From Theobroma cacao (taxonomy: Eukaryota; Streptophyta; Magnoliopsida; Malvales; Malvaceae), in the NCBI RefSeq assembly GCF_000208745.1, contig NC_030854.1:21448297-21512296 (forward strand): a DNA stretch of 64,000 nucleotides. Direction: 5' to 3'. The notes below the pieces were generated by a model that did not search any database, was not told the DNA's origin, and was given only the letters and a program-made list of their open reading frames with translations. The translations under genes and the position numbers were made by a program. Positions 24,914 to 37,019 of this stretch are shown piece after piece. Numbering within the stretch: the stretch's first letter is position 1; every line of letters begins with the position of its first letter.

Positions 24914-25384
24914 ATGGAAAAAAGCAAAACAGGTGGAGACAATAGGTTAAAAATATTGAAAGAGAGAAACAATTACAAGATTAGAAAAATTGTTAACAGC
25001 AATAGATTTGTGCCTTATCATAACACTACAATAAGTAGACAAAGTATGTCTCATTCACCTCAACCTAATGAAATCAATTTTATGACAACTAGAAACCCTC
25101 AATCACCTTCTAATTCCTGCCAATTTAACCAAACATCCAACAGTATTAATCTACTGCCTAACGGCCATGTCACAGTTGATTCAACTGGAAATCCTGAAGA
25201 TGAATTGGAAACAATTTTAGTTGAGCCCATTACAATTGAGTCAAGTATGGGTTTGCCAAATGATACATCTAACCCAAGGCAGATAAACTTTCTGACCGCC
25301 TTTATAGCCAATTCCAGTAATTATCTTATAGGTAATGCTGAATCAATGACTAACAATCGTTTTTGTACACAAGTAAGTAGGTAA
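24914..25384 (+). CDS. Helitron-associated N-terminal ORF (H2), about 156 aa
   Basis: An open frame starting ATG (MEKSKTGGDNRLKILKER) just after a TAG acceptor-like site. The first 35 residues are basic; the rest is rich in Asn, Ser and Thr, with no known domain. It is homologous to the broken frame at 55852-56294 in H3: the shared order is a RLKI basic start, then the NPQSP/NSQSP block, an ELETILVEPIT/ELQTTLVELIT block and a NYLIGNAESM/NYYLVGNVGSM end. In H3 this frame lies upstream of the Rep domain, so the ORF is probably the N-terminal exon of a Helitron protein left in a non-autonomous copy. It ends at TAG after CTQVSR. Expression is uncertain. Confidence 0.5.
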   Translation: MEKSKTGGDNRLKILKERNNYKIRKIVNSNRFVPYHNTTISRQSMSHSPQPNEINFMTTRNPQSPSNSCQFNQTSNSINLLPNGHVTVDSTGNPEDELETILVEPITIESSMGLPNDTSNPRQINFLTAFIANSSNYLIGNAESMTNNRFCTQVSR

Positions 25385-28300
25385 TTAAACACTCTCATAA
25401 CAACTTTTGCAAATGATATCAAACAAATGTGCAACGCCACATCAACAGAGCAAGATTTTAATTTTGTTCATCGGAATTGCCTTTTTGCATAATGGGTGAA
25501 CAAAAATGGATGAAGTATAGACAGTTATAGATTAGTCTTCATCTTGCTAAAATCCAACAATAGATTTTGTATATGTAAATGAATGCTCCTCAATATTAAA
25601 AGATTGATAAGCACTTCCATTTCCTGCTCAAACAACCCACATTTTTTTAATGTATATTTGCATACACAATTTGTTCTGCAATTTGTTTTTAAACCCAGCA
25701 CGAAGCATGGGTCCTATTTTAGTTATATAATTAAAGGAAGCCCAAGGGATTTCCAAAGGTCGACGAGTGGTGGGCTTTACATTAGATGCGTGTCCTTTTC
25801 AAGATCATTTCACACGTCATTTGAAAAGTGTTTTGGGATGTTTGGTTTGACTTTGACTTAGGGTTAACAGGCTACATGCCTGCATCATTTTACACTGACC
25901 ATGGGGTTTTTTCCTCCTTGCCTCACCCCTTTCTTTCTACCCATGTTTCTTTTGTCTTTCCATTGTGACGTAAGAGTTTTTGGTTTATGGGAATTTAGAC
26001 CCAACGGCTCCCTTTTCCTCCATTTTGTCTTTCCTTTCTTACTTGAATTCGGTGTTGTGTTCTAGTTTTTCGACCCTATCTTCTCAATGTCAATCATGAA
26101 TCTTTAATTGTCCTTGCTAGAGGTGTTTAGGGGGTTTCATAAGTTTATTGTGGCATTTTCACTTTTTTTTTCTTCTTCCTTCTGTTTGCGTTCTTTTTCT
26201 TTTTCTTTTTCTATCTATCTTTTTATGTGTTTCTATGTTTAGCGATTCAATTCCACTTTTTGGGGTTCAACACCATTTGTCTTCTTTGGGTTGTTTCAGA
26301 TTTCTTACATTTTCTTTGTTTTTGACCTTGCTTTGTTATTAGTTATAGGTTTCAAATCTCCTTTGTTCCAGTTGCTAGAGCCTCTAATTGGGAAAAATTG
26401 GACTTTGGAAGATTTTGAATCATATCTTGTTTTATTGGTAATAACTAATTTTGTTCTTGCAAATTTTTTGTTTTGTTTTGGTCTTTCTGTTTTTCTTGTT
26501 TTGGATAGAGGCAAAAAAATCAGTGTTTTATTCTCTAATTATGTCTTTTTTTCAAGGTTATTTGAAATCTATTCAGCTTCCATTATAGGTAGTTAAAGTA
26601 TGTTTCTGTTATGAAATCTGTAAAAGTAAGGCATTCTAAGTTTTGGGCTATTTAATTTGTTATATTGGATATAGTTGAGCGAATGTTACCATTTTCAAGG
26701 GTTTCATTAGCATAAAATATGAAATTCCTATTTATTTTCTTATAAGATAGGGTAAGTATTGAGTTTCAGAAAAATTTAAGGTGAATCATTAGGAGAAAGG
26801 TGCATTGCATTTGATTAATTCATAAATTGGTGTATTGTTAAATTGAGATAAGAGTTGAAATGATCGAAAATGGGGTGACTGACACATGAAATATATATTA
26901 TTTGTCACGACCCGGTATTCCCTTCGAGCTCGTGACAACTGCTATTATATCTCAATAGACATTCATTACCAGAAATGTCAACTGAAACCTCGCAAGGCTC
27001 TTGTATCAATTTTACGTCTCTCTTGTGAGCAACAGTTACTAAATATCATGTTTTAAAGGAATATAAACTATTTTTAAATAAAAAACAAACAAAAATAACT
27101 TCTCCCACACAGGGGTACTTTGGTTATTTTTATCCAAAAATTTTGAAACCTGATGAAAATACAGCAAACGATTGAAAAATATACATTTCTTATCTAAAAA
27201 TAATTTTAGTAATCTAAATCATTCATTTAAAATGAAATTTTGGCTAATCAAACTAAATAAAAATATTAAATAAAATATTTTATTTTCTTATAAAACAATA
27301 TTTATAGAACTCTACGTAAATAATTTCTGTAACGTAAAAGTAAAATAAATTCATATATATAATAGCATACTAAATCAGGTATACAAAAATATTCTATAAT
27401 GACATGTGGGCTTCAAAATAACCGTAAATATACAAGACTATAGATATTTGATTTCTAAGGATGCAAATCCAAAAGCAACCCTCGACAAAATCGGCTGTCT
27501 ACAGAGTGTCCTGAGCTTGAAATAGATAAAAAAAAGAGGTGGGTTTTTACAAACCCAGTGAGTAAGCAAAATTCATCTATAACATCTAAAACCGAGTAAA
27601 TTGAGACAGTTAAATCATCCCATCATAATATAGCTCATAACATTCAAAACTCATTTCAATTCCTATAAAACAATTACATTTCATCAAAATAATCAACAAG
27701 GCTTATGATTCTCTTAAAAACTTGACTTGTGCCAAAACTTATACTCGGTGACACCTTGGCCCAAGCATCCAACCGAGTCCACCAAGGATGTTAAAACAAC
27801 ATATACCATAAAATATGTTTTTACTTTTAAAATATAGCCATTCCTTGACGTTGGTTGAGTTTCATCCTCACGTGGTAGTTCGGCGTGAAGTGAACTCTAA
27901 ACTTACCTTAGGAGATATCCTCCGCGCCTCTCATACTAAGGTAAAATATAACGGGATTTATCGTGCCTCTTTAATAGGCTAGTCCACGAAAACCCGCCCA
28001 CTGCAGTAAGCTAAATACATAACCCACCAAATCAATAAAATTTCGGCAGCATAATATGGCTAATATAGTACTATCCAACCTGTCAATGTAAAACAAAACA
28101 ATTTATATAATTCACAAAACCACAATTTCAGCCATTCATGCTACCACAATTTCATAAGCCATCAATTCAAATCATGTATATATATATAATACAAATGTAT
28201 AGCCTCCACTTACTCTATTTCGAAAATCAACATTTAGTTTCAGAATAATTTATAAATCTCATTCATTTAACCAACATTTAAAATGTAAAACAAAATAATT

Positions 28301-29011
28301 TACAAATTAAGTGCCTTATTCTTTAAAATCTTAAAACAAGTATAAACCACTTTAGATAATTAAGATGAACATCTGATTACTCACTATAGTGGGAGTTTGG
28401 AGTACTCCTATTCTTGGTCCTCGGGCACAATATCTTTACCCTTATTAGAGGGCTCACCACTTATACATAATACACGACACGTAATTCAATATATTTGTGC
28501 CAAACTGTTATAAAACTATTTCAAGCTCTATATGAATGCATGACATTGAATGAGAATTGTCCGAATAATCACTTAAAGACGGTGTTCTACGTAGGTTCAA
28601 TTATGATCGACTGAATTGGCATTCGACCTAACTCGCACTATGCCTTGTTTAATTAGCCAAAACATCCAATTCAACTCCAAATATTTTCATTACACTTCCA
28701 ATATTCCAAATACACCAAAGTACCTCAATGAGCTTAATTGTGACTTAGTTCACTGTAATCGAAATTCATTCCGATTTCGATATCCGATACCATAAATCAT
28801 CAATTACGAGCTAAATAACATGAAATACAACAAAATCCATCATCATGTCACTTAATAAATTCGGCCAAAGAGGGTTATTGAAGAACATGTGATTTTCTTG
28901 CTTGTTTTTCCTTCCAAACATCACAAAATAACGAAAAACACTAGGATATTGTGAAATCTAGCAAAATTCATCACCAAAACTTCTCTCTCTAGATTTGGCC
29001 AACAACAGTTC

Positions 29012-31906
29012 TGTCACGACCCGGAACCTCCCTCAGGCTCATGACAACCGCCGCGACGTCCCGATTGACACTCATTACCTGGAATGCCAATCAGAACCCT
29101 GCAAGGCTTACATATCAGTTTTTTGCCTTTCTTGTGAGCAATCGTTTTTAAATATTCTGTTTTAAACAATTACCTGTCGTTTTTGGCTCAAGTAAATCAA
29201 AAGACAAAAATATATCATTTTTTATATAAAACAATATTTATAGAAACACGTGTAAGTAAAATAAATTCATACATACAATAATTTACAAAGTTATAATGTA
29301 CAATAATAATTACAATGACAAGTGGCCCCTAAATACACCAAGTGTTGGTGATAGTAATCTACTGTCTGTGAGATAGAGGGGTCAACTGGAATCCTTGACA
29401 AAATCGGTATCTATAAGCTACCACAGGCCTAAAATATTTGGAAAGGAGGTGGGTGAGATTTTTCAATCCCAATGAGTAAACGGACATTATCATAAATATC
29501 TAAAGGTGAGTAAAATTGAGGTAAGTTTAAACAACAAATTACAAACCATTTCATAAGGTTTTTCAATTTATTTCTTAAACCATAAAATATTTGTAATTTA
29601 CCAAAGCAATTGTTAAGGCTTCTGACTTTTATTAAAAACAAGGCTTAAGCCAAAGTTAATCCTCGGGGATACCTTGGCCGAGACATCTAACCGAGTCTGC
29701 CAAGGTTGTTAAGATATTTACATGTGAAACACATTTTTATTTTTAAAACAAGCCGTTCCTTGCCGTTGGCCGAGTTACACATTCACGTGAGGGTTCGACG
29801 TGAAGTGAGCTCTAACACTACCCCGGGAATTACCCTCCTCGCCTCTACAACCGGAGTAACTATATAACCGGGTTTATCGTGCACCTCTAATAGGCAGTCC
29901 ACGAAAACCCGTCATTGCAGTGACTAACCCACAAATTTTAATAAAATTTCGATAGTATAACGTGACTTTTATTTATTTACTCAACCTGCATAGTAAAAAC
30001 AGCTTACATTTATTCCCAATGCAATTATAAAATATAGCCACATATACTCACATATCATAAGCCATTGATAGTAAAATATATATTTCAAAATAATTGACAG
30101 CCTCCAATTACTCAATTTCATAATCAACACAATATATTTTTATTTGTCATATTTATTTCTAAAACATCAAAAATCCAGTTTTAATCTCATTTTCGTTTCA
30201 TAAAATACATAAAGAGCATTTAAAAATAAACTCTAGATAATTTACAATAATAATAGGTTTACTCATTGTTTGTACAAACTAAATGCTTTCTAGGTGCCCC
30301 GATCACTGTTCGTCGGGTACGACTCCTTGCCTTTATCGGAAGGTTCTCCTCCTAAGCACATTGCAAAATTTACCTAATTCACCACATTGATGCTAAATCA
30401 CTATATAATTGACTTAAATCCTATACTAATGCATGGTATGAAATGCAATAGCTTAAAACGGCTTAAACGCGGTATTAACCTATTTTTGGCACTTTACCCG
30501 TTAAATTGCTAACGCGCTCCATTTTAGCTTTAAATTGTCCCAATTTCTCTCCAACATTTCTAACCATTAAATATCAGCCAATAACCCTATAAAATCACCA
30601 AAATCAGCTCACTTTCCTCCTTGGAAAATTTGGTAAAAAATGGGACATTTACTCGGTTAATTTTCCACTTTGTTTTTCAATCACATTTAACCATTTTTCA
30701 TCATTTTCTCTTCATTTCTCTTAGAATAAAAATCAGTTCATCATCATTGTACATCAATGCATATTCAGCCAAGGGTGGGTATTTTGAAAATTTCATGCTT
30801 TCTTGCCCAATTTAATTTCTATACACATTTAATTAACTAAAACTACCAATTTAACTAAAAATCAAAACCTAAAAATTCCAAAATCTCTCCCCTAGAATTT
30901 CAGCCAGCCCTTGGTTTCACTTTTTGATCTCTCTCCTCAAGCATGCTTAATGGAAATAAAGGCATAGGAAAGGTAGAAATCAAGCTAAAATCGAAAAATC
31001 TTACAGTTATATACGTAAACGGTCGAAAAACGTGATTTTCCCTTTGAATTTTTTAGTTTTCCTTTGGTTTTTCTCTTTTCTTCCTGTCCTCTCTATTTTC
31101 TCTCTTGTTCTCTCCTTATGGCCGGCCAGCACTTAATATGGGGTTTAAATGGACTGACTTTTCATTAAAAAAATATTAAATCATTAAAAAGTGCCATGTG
31201 TCACTTTCCCATTGGCCTTTTTTTAAAATTTCATCCATTTGTTTTCAAATTTTCACCATACACTTGTCCCACATATCCATAGCTTAGATAAAATTCTCAG
31301 ACTTATCCAAAGTCTTGGTGGAGTAATTTTTAAAATTTACACTTTTGCACCCGTAAAAGTGAAAAATTACATTTTTGCTCCAAAAATTGAAAAATTGCCC
31401 ATAGATATGTTTTTCATCCCTTATACTCATACCATTCTCCAATTTGTCAAATTTGATCTAAATTCTCTCAAAATCTCAAATTTTGTCCGTGGGTGGTAAA
31501 ATTACGATTTTACCCTTACACTCAAAAAATACCAGAATTAAACTTTTTCACTTCCTATCATTAAATTATACTCCAAATAGTTAAGCTTGGTCAAAACTTT
31601 CACTCCATGATCAAATTATTATCTTAGGTGGCAAAATGACGATTTTACCATTGAACATCAAAATTTCTAATTTTTTTTCCAAATGAACCCTTGAACTCCG
31701 AACAATCATTTTTAGTCATTCCTGGACTGTAAAATATTAAATTCATCCTACGATTCCTATTTGAACTAGTTCGAGGTTAAATCAACTCAAGTGTACCGTT
31801 AGGTACAATATCGGGTTTCGTATATTCTTAAGAACTTTTCTAGCGTAATAACATGCTACTCAGTGCATGTATGTCATGACATGTGTTTATAGGGTCGAGT
31901 TTTTCA
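29012..31906 (-). repeat. 3' LTR of element B (left on plus strand)
   Basis: From CTG|TGTCACGACCCGGAACC to GGGTCGAGTTTTTCA. In element orientation it starts TGAAAAACTCGACCC and ends GGGTCGTGACA. It pairs with 37020-39913. It contains the palindromic GTACCGTTAGGTACAAT block at about 31793. Open frames inside are chance frames. Confidence 0.93.
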
Positions 31907-31925
31907 ATTTTACCCCCCTTAAAAT
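31907..31925 (-). promoter_or_regulatory. Polypurine tract of element B
   Basis: The minus strand reads AAGGGGGGTAAAAT directly before the 3' LTR start TGAAAAAC. This is the expected primer site for plus-strand DNA synthesis. Confidence 0.85.
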
Positions 31926-31945
31926 AAAATTTTGACTTCAAAAAT

Positions 31946-32330
31946 TCACTTACCAGATTCGACAAATAGATGCGGGTATTGGTTCCTCATCTGATGCTCT
32001 ACTTCCCATGTCATTTCCTCCATTCGAGCACTTTTCCACAACACTTTGACCATTGAAATACTCTTGTTCCTCAATACTCGATCCTTTCAATCCAAGATAC
32101 TCACAGGTTGCACCTCAAACTTCAAATCATCATGCAACTCGATCGGAGGTGCTTCGAGGATGTGAAAGGGATCTGGTACATATTTCTTAAGCATGGAGAC
32201 ATGGAAAACGTTGTGGATCCAATCTAACTCCGGAGGTAGTTCTAGTCTATACGCCACTGGCCCAATTCTTTCAATAATACGAAAAGGTCTAATGTATCTC
32301 GGATTGAGCTTTCCTCGCTTTGCAAACTAG
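31946..32330 (-). pseudogene. Element B integrase C-terminal and chromodomain-like end
   Basis: In one frame from about 32326: KRGKLNPRY, then [32 protein letters not shown], a VQPVSILD block with a stop after it, then VLRNKSISMVKVLW and MTWEVEHQMRNQYPHLF, stop at 31946. The [10 protein letters not shown] and VSMLKKY blocks are standard for the Tekay/Del integrase end. The last part sits where chromodomains that guide heterochromatin insertion occur. The frame is shifted relative to the integrase core by an inserted AT-rich piece (about 32325-32415). Confidence 0.8.
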
Positions 32331-32393
32331 ATCACACATTTCATTATCTAACAAGATATCATAATTTACCACAATAATATAATCAAATAAAAC

Positions 32394-33203
32394 TTAATAC
32401 CACAAAGCATTTAGATTATTACCTTTCCAAGGAGAAACCTTAAGAAAAACTCTATCATCAATCTCAAACTCCAAGTCTTTTCTCCGTTTATCTGCATAGC
32501 TCTTCTGCCTATCTTGGGCTACCTTTAGCCTCTCTCGTATAACCTTGATCTTGTCATTAGTTAGATCAATCAATTCCACACTAACTAACTTTCTTTCACC
32601 CACTTCATCTCAACAAAGTGGAGTACGACATTTCCTTCCATATAAAGCTTCGTATGGTGCCATACCAATGCTAGATTGGAAGCTGTTGTTGTAAGCAAAT
32701 TCCATTAACGGCAAGTGTCTATCCCAACTCCCAAGGAAATCCATGACACAAGCCCTCAACATATCCTCCATAGTCTGGATAGTCCTCTCTGACTGACCAT
32801 CCGTCTGTGGGTGAAAAACAGTGCTAAATTTCAATTTGGTTTCGAGAGCTTCTTGAAATTTCAGCCAAAATTGAAAAGTGAATCGAGGATATCGGTTTGA
32901 CACTATAGAAACGGGAACTCCATGTAGCCTCACAATCTTATCTATATAGAGTTGAGCCATCTTCTCAATAGAGTATGTACTATGGACAGCTAAAAAGTGA
33001 GCGAACTTAGTCAACCGATCTACGATCACCAAGATCGCATCTTTTCCCCTCTGTGTCTGCGGCAATCCCAAAACAAAATTCATAGTTACATGCTCCCATT
33101 TCCACTCGGGAACAGGTAAAGACTGAAGTGTACCTGTTGGCCTCTGATGCTACGCCTTAACTTGTTGACATACGAGACACTTTGCTATGAATTCTGCTAC
33201 GTC
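32394..33203 (-). pseudogene. Element B integrase core relic
   Basis: The main frame (33083-32610) starts after a stop and reads MNFVLGLPQTQRGKDAILVI, then VDRLTKFAHF, SIVSNRYPRF, FHPQTDGQSERTIQ, and ends YGRKCRTPLC. It continues at 32603-32394 after a TGA. In active gypsy integrases the first two catalytic Asp residues lie in M-D-F-V and S-D-R-D-P; here both are Asn, while the Glu in QSER remains. So two of the three DDE residues are lost by G-to-A type changes, in addition to the stops. Confidence 0.88.
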
Positions 33204-33962
33204 TCACTTCATACCCGACCACCAATAATTCTCCTTGATAGTCCTATACATCTTGGTGCTTCCCGGATGTAATGCATAGGCAGATGAATGGGCTTTTTCT
33301 ATGATCGCCTGTCTCAGCTGGTTTCCCTCAGGAACACAAACTCGATCCCTAAACACCAAGACGTTATTTTCTCTGAATCTGAACTCACTGACTCCCCCAT
33401 CGGTCAGTTTTTGAATTTCTTTTCTTAACTCATCATCAGACCTCTGAATGTCCTTGATCTGATTAAGTAACGAAGGTCGCACAATGAAGTTTGCCAATAA
33501 GGATCCATCCTCACCATTTCTCAATTGGACCCCAAGAGATTGCATCTCTAATAATGTTGAAAAATAAAAACTCTGAAGTGCTGCTAAAGACGATGAAGAC
33601 TTACGACTTAAGGCATCAGCTACAACGTTCGCCTTTCCCGGATGATAGTCTATCACAAAGTCATAATCTTTTATCAACTCCAACCATCGCCTTTGCCTCA
33701 AATTAAGCTCCTTCTGAGTGAGCAAATATTTTAAACTCTTGTGATCCGTAAATACCCGACAATGCTCACCATACAAGTAATGCCTCCAGATTTTTAAAGC
33801 AAACACCACAACTGCTAACTCTAAATCATGGGTAGGGTAATTTGCTTCATGCCTCTTTAGTTGTCTAGAAGCATAAGCCACAATTTTTTCATTCTGCATC
33901 AGTACGCACCCCAAACCCAACTTTGAGGCATCACTATAAACTACAAATCCCTTACCACTCAC
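33204..33962 (-). pseudogene. Element B RNase H and integrase zinc-binding region
   Basis: One open stretch of 252 codons. RNase [17 protein letters not shown] (first Asp), [20 protein letters not shown] (Glu), [20 protein letters not shown] (second Asp), then [16 protein letters not shown]. All key acidic residues are visible. The HHCC zinc-binding part of integrase follows ([25 protein letters not shown]), and the Cys pair (KCLVCQQ) lies just beyond a stop at 33203. Same frame as reverse transcriptase upstream. Confidence 0.92.
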
Positions 33963-34169
33963 AGGAAGTGTTAAAACGGGAGCGGAGGTTAACCGGTTCT
34001 TTAGCTCCTAAAATTGATTCTCACAAACATCATCCCACACAAACTTAACTCATTTACGAGTTAGAAGGGTCAAAGGAGCTGCTATTAAGGAAAACCCCTG
34101 AATAAACCTCCGATAATAATCGGCTAATCCGAGGAAACTACGAATCTCCGTCACCGTCTTAGGTTGCTC

Positions 34170-35021
34170 CTATTGTAAAATTGCCTCTATCTTCTTGGGA
34201 TCAACATATATTCCAGCTCCCGATACTACGTGTCCCAAGAATACCACTTCTTGTAACCAAAACTCACACTTCGAAAACTTTGCATACAATTGTCTTTCTC
34301 GCAAAGTCTGTAATACTATACGCAAGTGGGTAGCGTGCTCATCATTATCTCTCGAGTAAACCAGGATGTCATCAATGAACACAATAATAAACTTGTCCAA
34401 GTAAGGGTGAAACACCCTGTTCATGAGGTCCATAAAAGCTGCCGGTGCATTAGTTAACCTGAAAGGCATGACCAAGAACTCATAATGACCGTACCGAGTC
34501 CTGAACGCTGTCTTGGGTACATCCTGTTCTTTAATCCTCAACTGATGATACCCAGACCTCAGATCAACCTTAGAAAACACTTTAGCACCCTGTAATTGAT
34601 CGAAAAGATCATCAATCCTCGGCAACGGATACTTGTTCTTAATGGTCATTCTGTTAAGCTGTCGGTAATCTATACATAACCAAAATGTACCATATTTCTT
34701 TTTCACAAATAAAATCGGTGCTTCCCACGGAGATGTACTAGGGCGTATAAAACCCTTGTCCACTAACTCTTGCAATTGTACTTTCAACTGCTTCAACTCT
34801 GCCGGAGCCATTTTATATAGAGGAATAGAGATAGGAGCAGTACTCGGAAGTAAGTCAATGGTGAATTCTAACTCACGATCGGGAGGAAGTCCCGGTAATT
34901 CATCAGAAAATACATAAGGGAACTCACTTACTACGGGGACATTCTCTAACGTAGGTTCCTCCCTCGATATATCAATCACGTGAGCCAAGTATGCCGGATA
35001 TTCCTTTCGCACCAATTTCAA
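34170..35021 (-). pseudogene. Element B reverse transcriptase
   Basis: 283 open codons covering the fingers and palm: [95 protein letters not shown], then the FIDDILVYS catalytic block intact, [19 protein letters not shown]. One oddity is [13 protein letters not shown], where Gly is usual in place of Arg. A TAG at 34169, where a Trp codon is expected, ends it; the thumb continues to about 33963 with further stops. Confidence 0.93.
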
Positions 35022-35111
35022 AGCTTTGAGGGCCGAGATTACACAAAACGGTAATACTCGATGCTCCCCCGTAAATACAACTTCTACTCCCTCTAAACTC
35101 TAGAGAATCAC

Positions 35112-35483
35112 TTATTTCTTAAAATAATCCACCTTTGCTCGATGAGTGGACAACCAATCCATACCCAAGATCAAATCAAAGTCCCGAATCTCCAAAGGGA
35201 TTAAATCACTTATAAATTTTTCTTCCCCAACTTTAATACCACAGTCTCTATAAGATGTATTTCTTACTAAACATTCGCCTAGAGGAGTATGCACTATAAT
35301 CTCTTCCTTTAATGGTGACAGGTTCCTATATGAGAATGATGCAAATGATATGCTCACGTATGATCTATCGGAGCCTGAATCTATCAAAACATGTGCATCT
35401 CTATCAAACACAATCATAGTACCTGTCACTGTGCTAGGTTGAACTCGGGCTTCATCCTTAGTCACTACAAAAACCCTTATCAA
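35112..35483 (-). pseudogene. Element B aspartic protease
   Basis: Contains HVLIDSGSDRSYVS, the D-S-G active-site motif, and ends DFDLILGMDWLSTHRAKVDY, the conserved protease C-terminal block of Ty3/gypsy elements. It is separated from gag by a TAG at about 35484 and from reverse transcriptase by TAA and TAG codons in the same frame. The catalytic triad is intact. Confidence 0.92.
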
Positions 35484-35486
35484 AAT

Positions 35487-36820
35487 CTAGGGTTGCGGTT
35501 TGGAAGATGGCTGCTCTGGGGTATTACTCCCCATGCTTGACTGTATCACTAGGCTTTGTCTGAACTGTGATCCCAAAGTGTCTCTTCGCGGTATACTAGA
35601 ATGAGTCGGAGGAGTAGAAGTAGCTACTGTACCCCGTCTCAACTGAGGATAATCTCTCTGGATATGCCCTTGTTGGCCGCATTGAAAACACCTTACAAGC
35701 TTTCTACATGACCCAACATGAAATCCTCCGCAATTATGGCATCTGTCCAATCCTCTTGAAGTCCCCCTTTGATTACTCATCACTGACTGATCAAATCTAG
35801 AAGATCTCGGCTGTGACTGCTGAGATGAAGGTCTAGTGGATGCCATAGACGCTGAGGTAGTACTTCCTGCAGTAGATGTCGAATCTCTGCCTCTTTTTGA
35901 AGACTAACCCGGGAACGTAGGCGGATTCCTTCTCTTTACAAACTCAGCTTGGATCCCTCTATTCTCAATGGCGAGCTTCTCAGCCCGTAAGGCCATATGC
36001 ACAACTTCCTTATACGACTCCTTGCCAGTCACTATCATACCCTCCCGTATCTCAATATGGAGTCCCTCCTCAAAGTAGTTTACCTGGTCTTGCTCCAATC
36101 TCACCAACTCAGGTACATAAAGCATCAGCTCGTTAAAATGAGTTTCATACTCCTCAATGGTCATGTTCCCTTGTTTCAAGCTCAAGAATTCTCTCTTTTT
36201 CTCTTTCTAAAGGAAATAAGTGTAATACTGACCATCGAACTCTCAAAGGAAATCTGTCCAAGTCAGCGGTATAGGAGAGCGAGACTTTACTAAATTCCAT
36301 CAAGTACAGGCTCTCTTCTCAAATAACTGTGTAGCCACCTTCAATTTCATCTCATCATCTAATCCCATATCTGTCAGTGTCTCCGATAACTGAATAACCC
36401 AATCCCTAGCTGCGGTCACATCCAACTCACCAGTAAACGAGACACAACCTAACTGTCTAGCTTCCTTTAATTTCTTAGCAATGGAGACATCCGGTGTCTA
36501 GGATGGAGTAAGAGGTGGTGGTACTGGGGCTATTATAGGGGAAATAGCGGGTGGAACTAGACCAGCCTGAGCCTAACCGGTAAGAGCAGCGAGAAAAGCC
36601 GCTAATGCCTGAGCTGCCTCGGTGACATGGCAGGTACGCCAAGAGCAGCAACAGGTGGTGGAGGAGGTACAAGAATGTCAGTAGATTTAGCAGTAGGAAC
36701 TGCTCTAAAAGATGACGCAGCCAACTCCTCTTCTATGGAATCCAGCAGACTTTGTCTAGGACGACCTCTTCTTCTACCGGTAGATCTAGTGATAGGTGGT
36801 AGGTCACGTCGAGGAGGCAT
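35487..36820 (-). pseudogene. Element B gag relic
   Basis: Starts MPPRRDLPPITRSTGRRRGR at 36820, a typical chromovirus gag start. A frameshift occurs near 36640, after which the frame agrees with pol. Capsid blocks include LGCVSFTGELDV, WVIQLSETLTDMGL, MTIEEYETHFNELMLYVPEL and ENRGIQAEFVKRRNPP. The zinc knuckle is at about 35735-35640: CFQCGQQGHIQRDYP, where the last Cys of CX2CX4HX4C is Tyr. Several stops occur at expected Trp, Gln or Lys codons. The product would coat element RNA; this copy is not functional. Confidence 0.88.
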
Positions 36821-36999
36821 AATGATTTACAAAAAGAACAGAATTGGTTTAGATGACTTAAGACTCTATATGCAACTACATGCAACTAACTAATCTTAAC
36901 TGAGCCACACTAACATTGTAAATTATTTTAAAATAACTTTAAATCCAAGAACTTTAAAAATCAAAAACTTCTTTCAAAACCATAAGCTTTTAAACCGAA

Positions 37000-37012
37000 G
37001 GCTCTGATACCA
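37000..37012 (-). promoter_or_regulatory. Primer-binding site of element B (initiator Met tRNA)
   Basis: The minus strand reads TGGTATCAGAGCC a few bases after the 5' LTR end (CGTGACA|ATTCAAT). This is the standard plant initiator-Met-tRNA primer site. Confidence 0.93.
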
Positions 37013-37019
37013 ATTGAAT

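Larger units (their letters stand above)
22780..25722 (+). mobile_element. Helitron H2, non-autonomous or decayed
   Basis: The 3' end carries an imperfect hairpin (ACCCAGC...GCATGGGT, 25693-25712) followed by CCTATTTTAGT, one change from the usual CCTATTCTAGT ending of many plant Helitrons. Upstream lie two 30-base AG/GT modules, and an ORF homologous to the N-terminal region of Helitron H3. The 5' limit is not visible; 22780 is extrapolated from shared sequence with H3 (CTCAATGTCAATC at about 23130 and 26075). Confidence 0.5.

Noticed and set aside
36602..36893. Plus-strand Gly/Arg-rich frame of 88 codons
   Set aside because: Antisense to the start of element B gag, which begins MPPRR on the minus strand.
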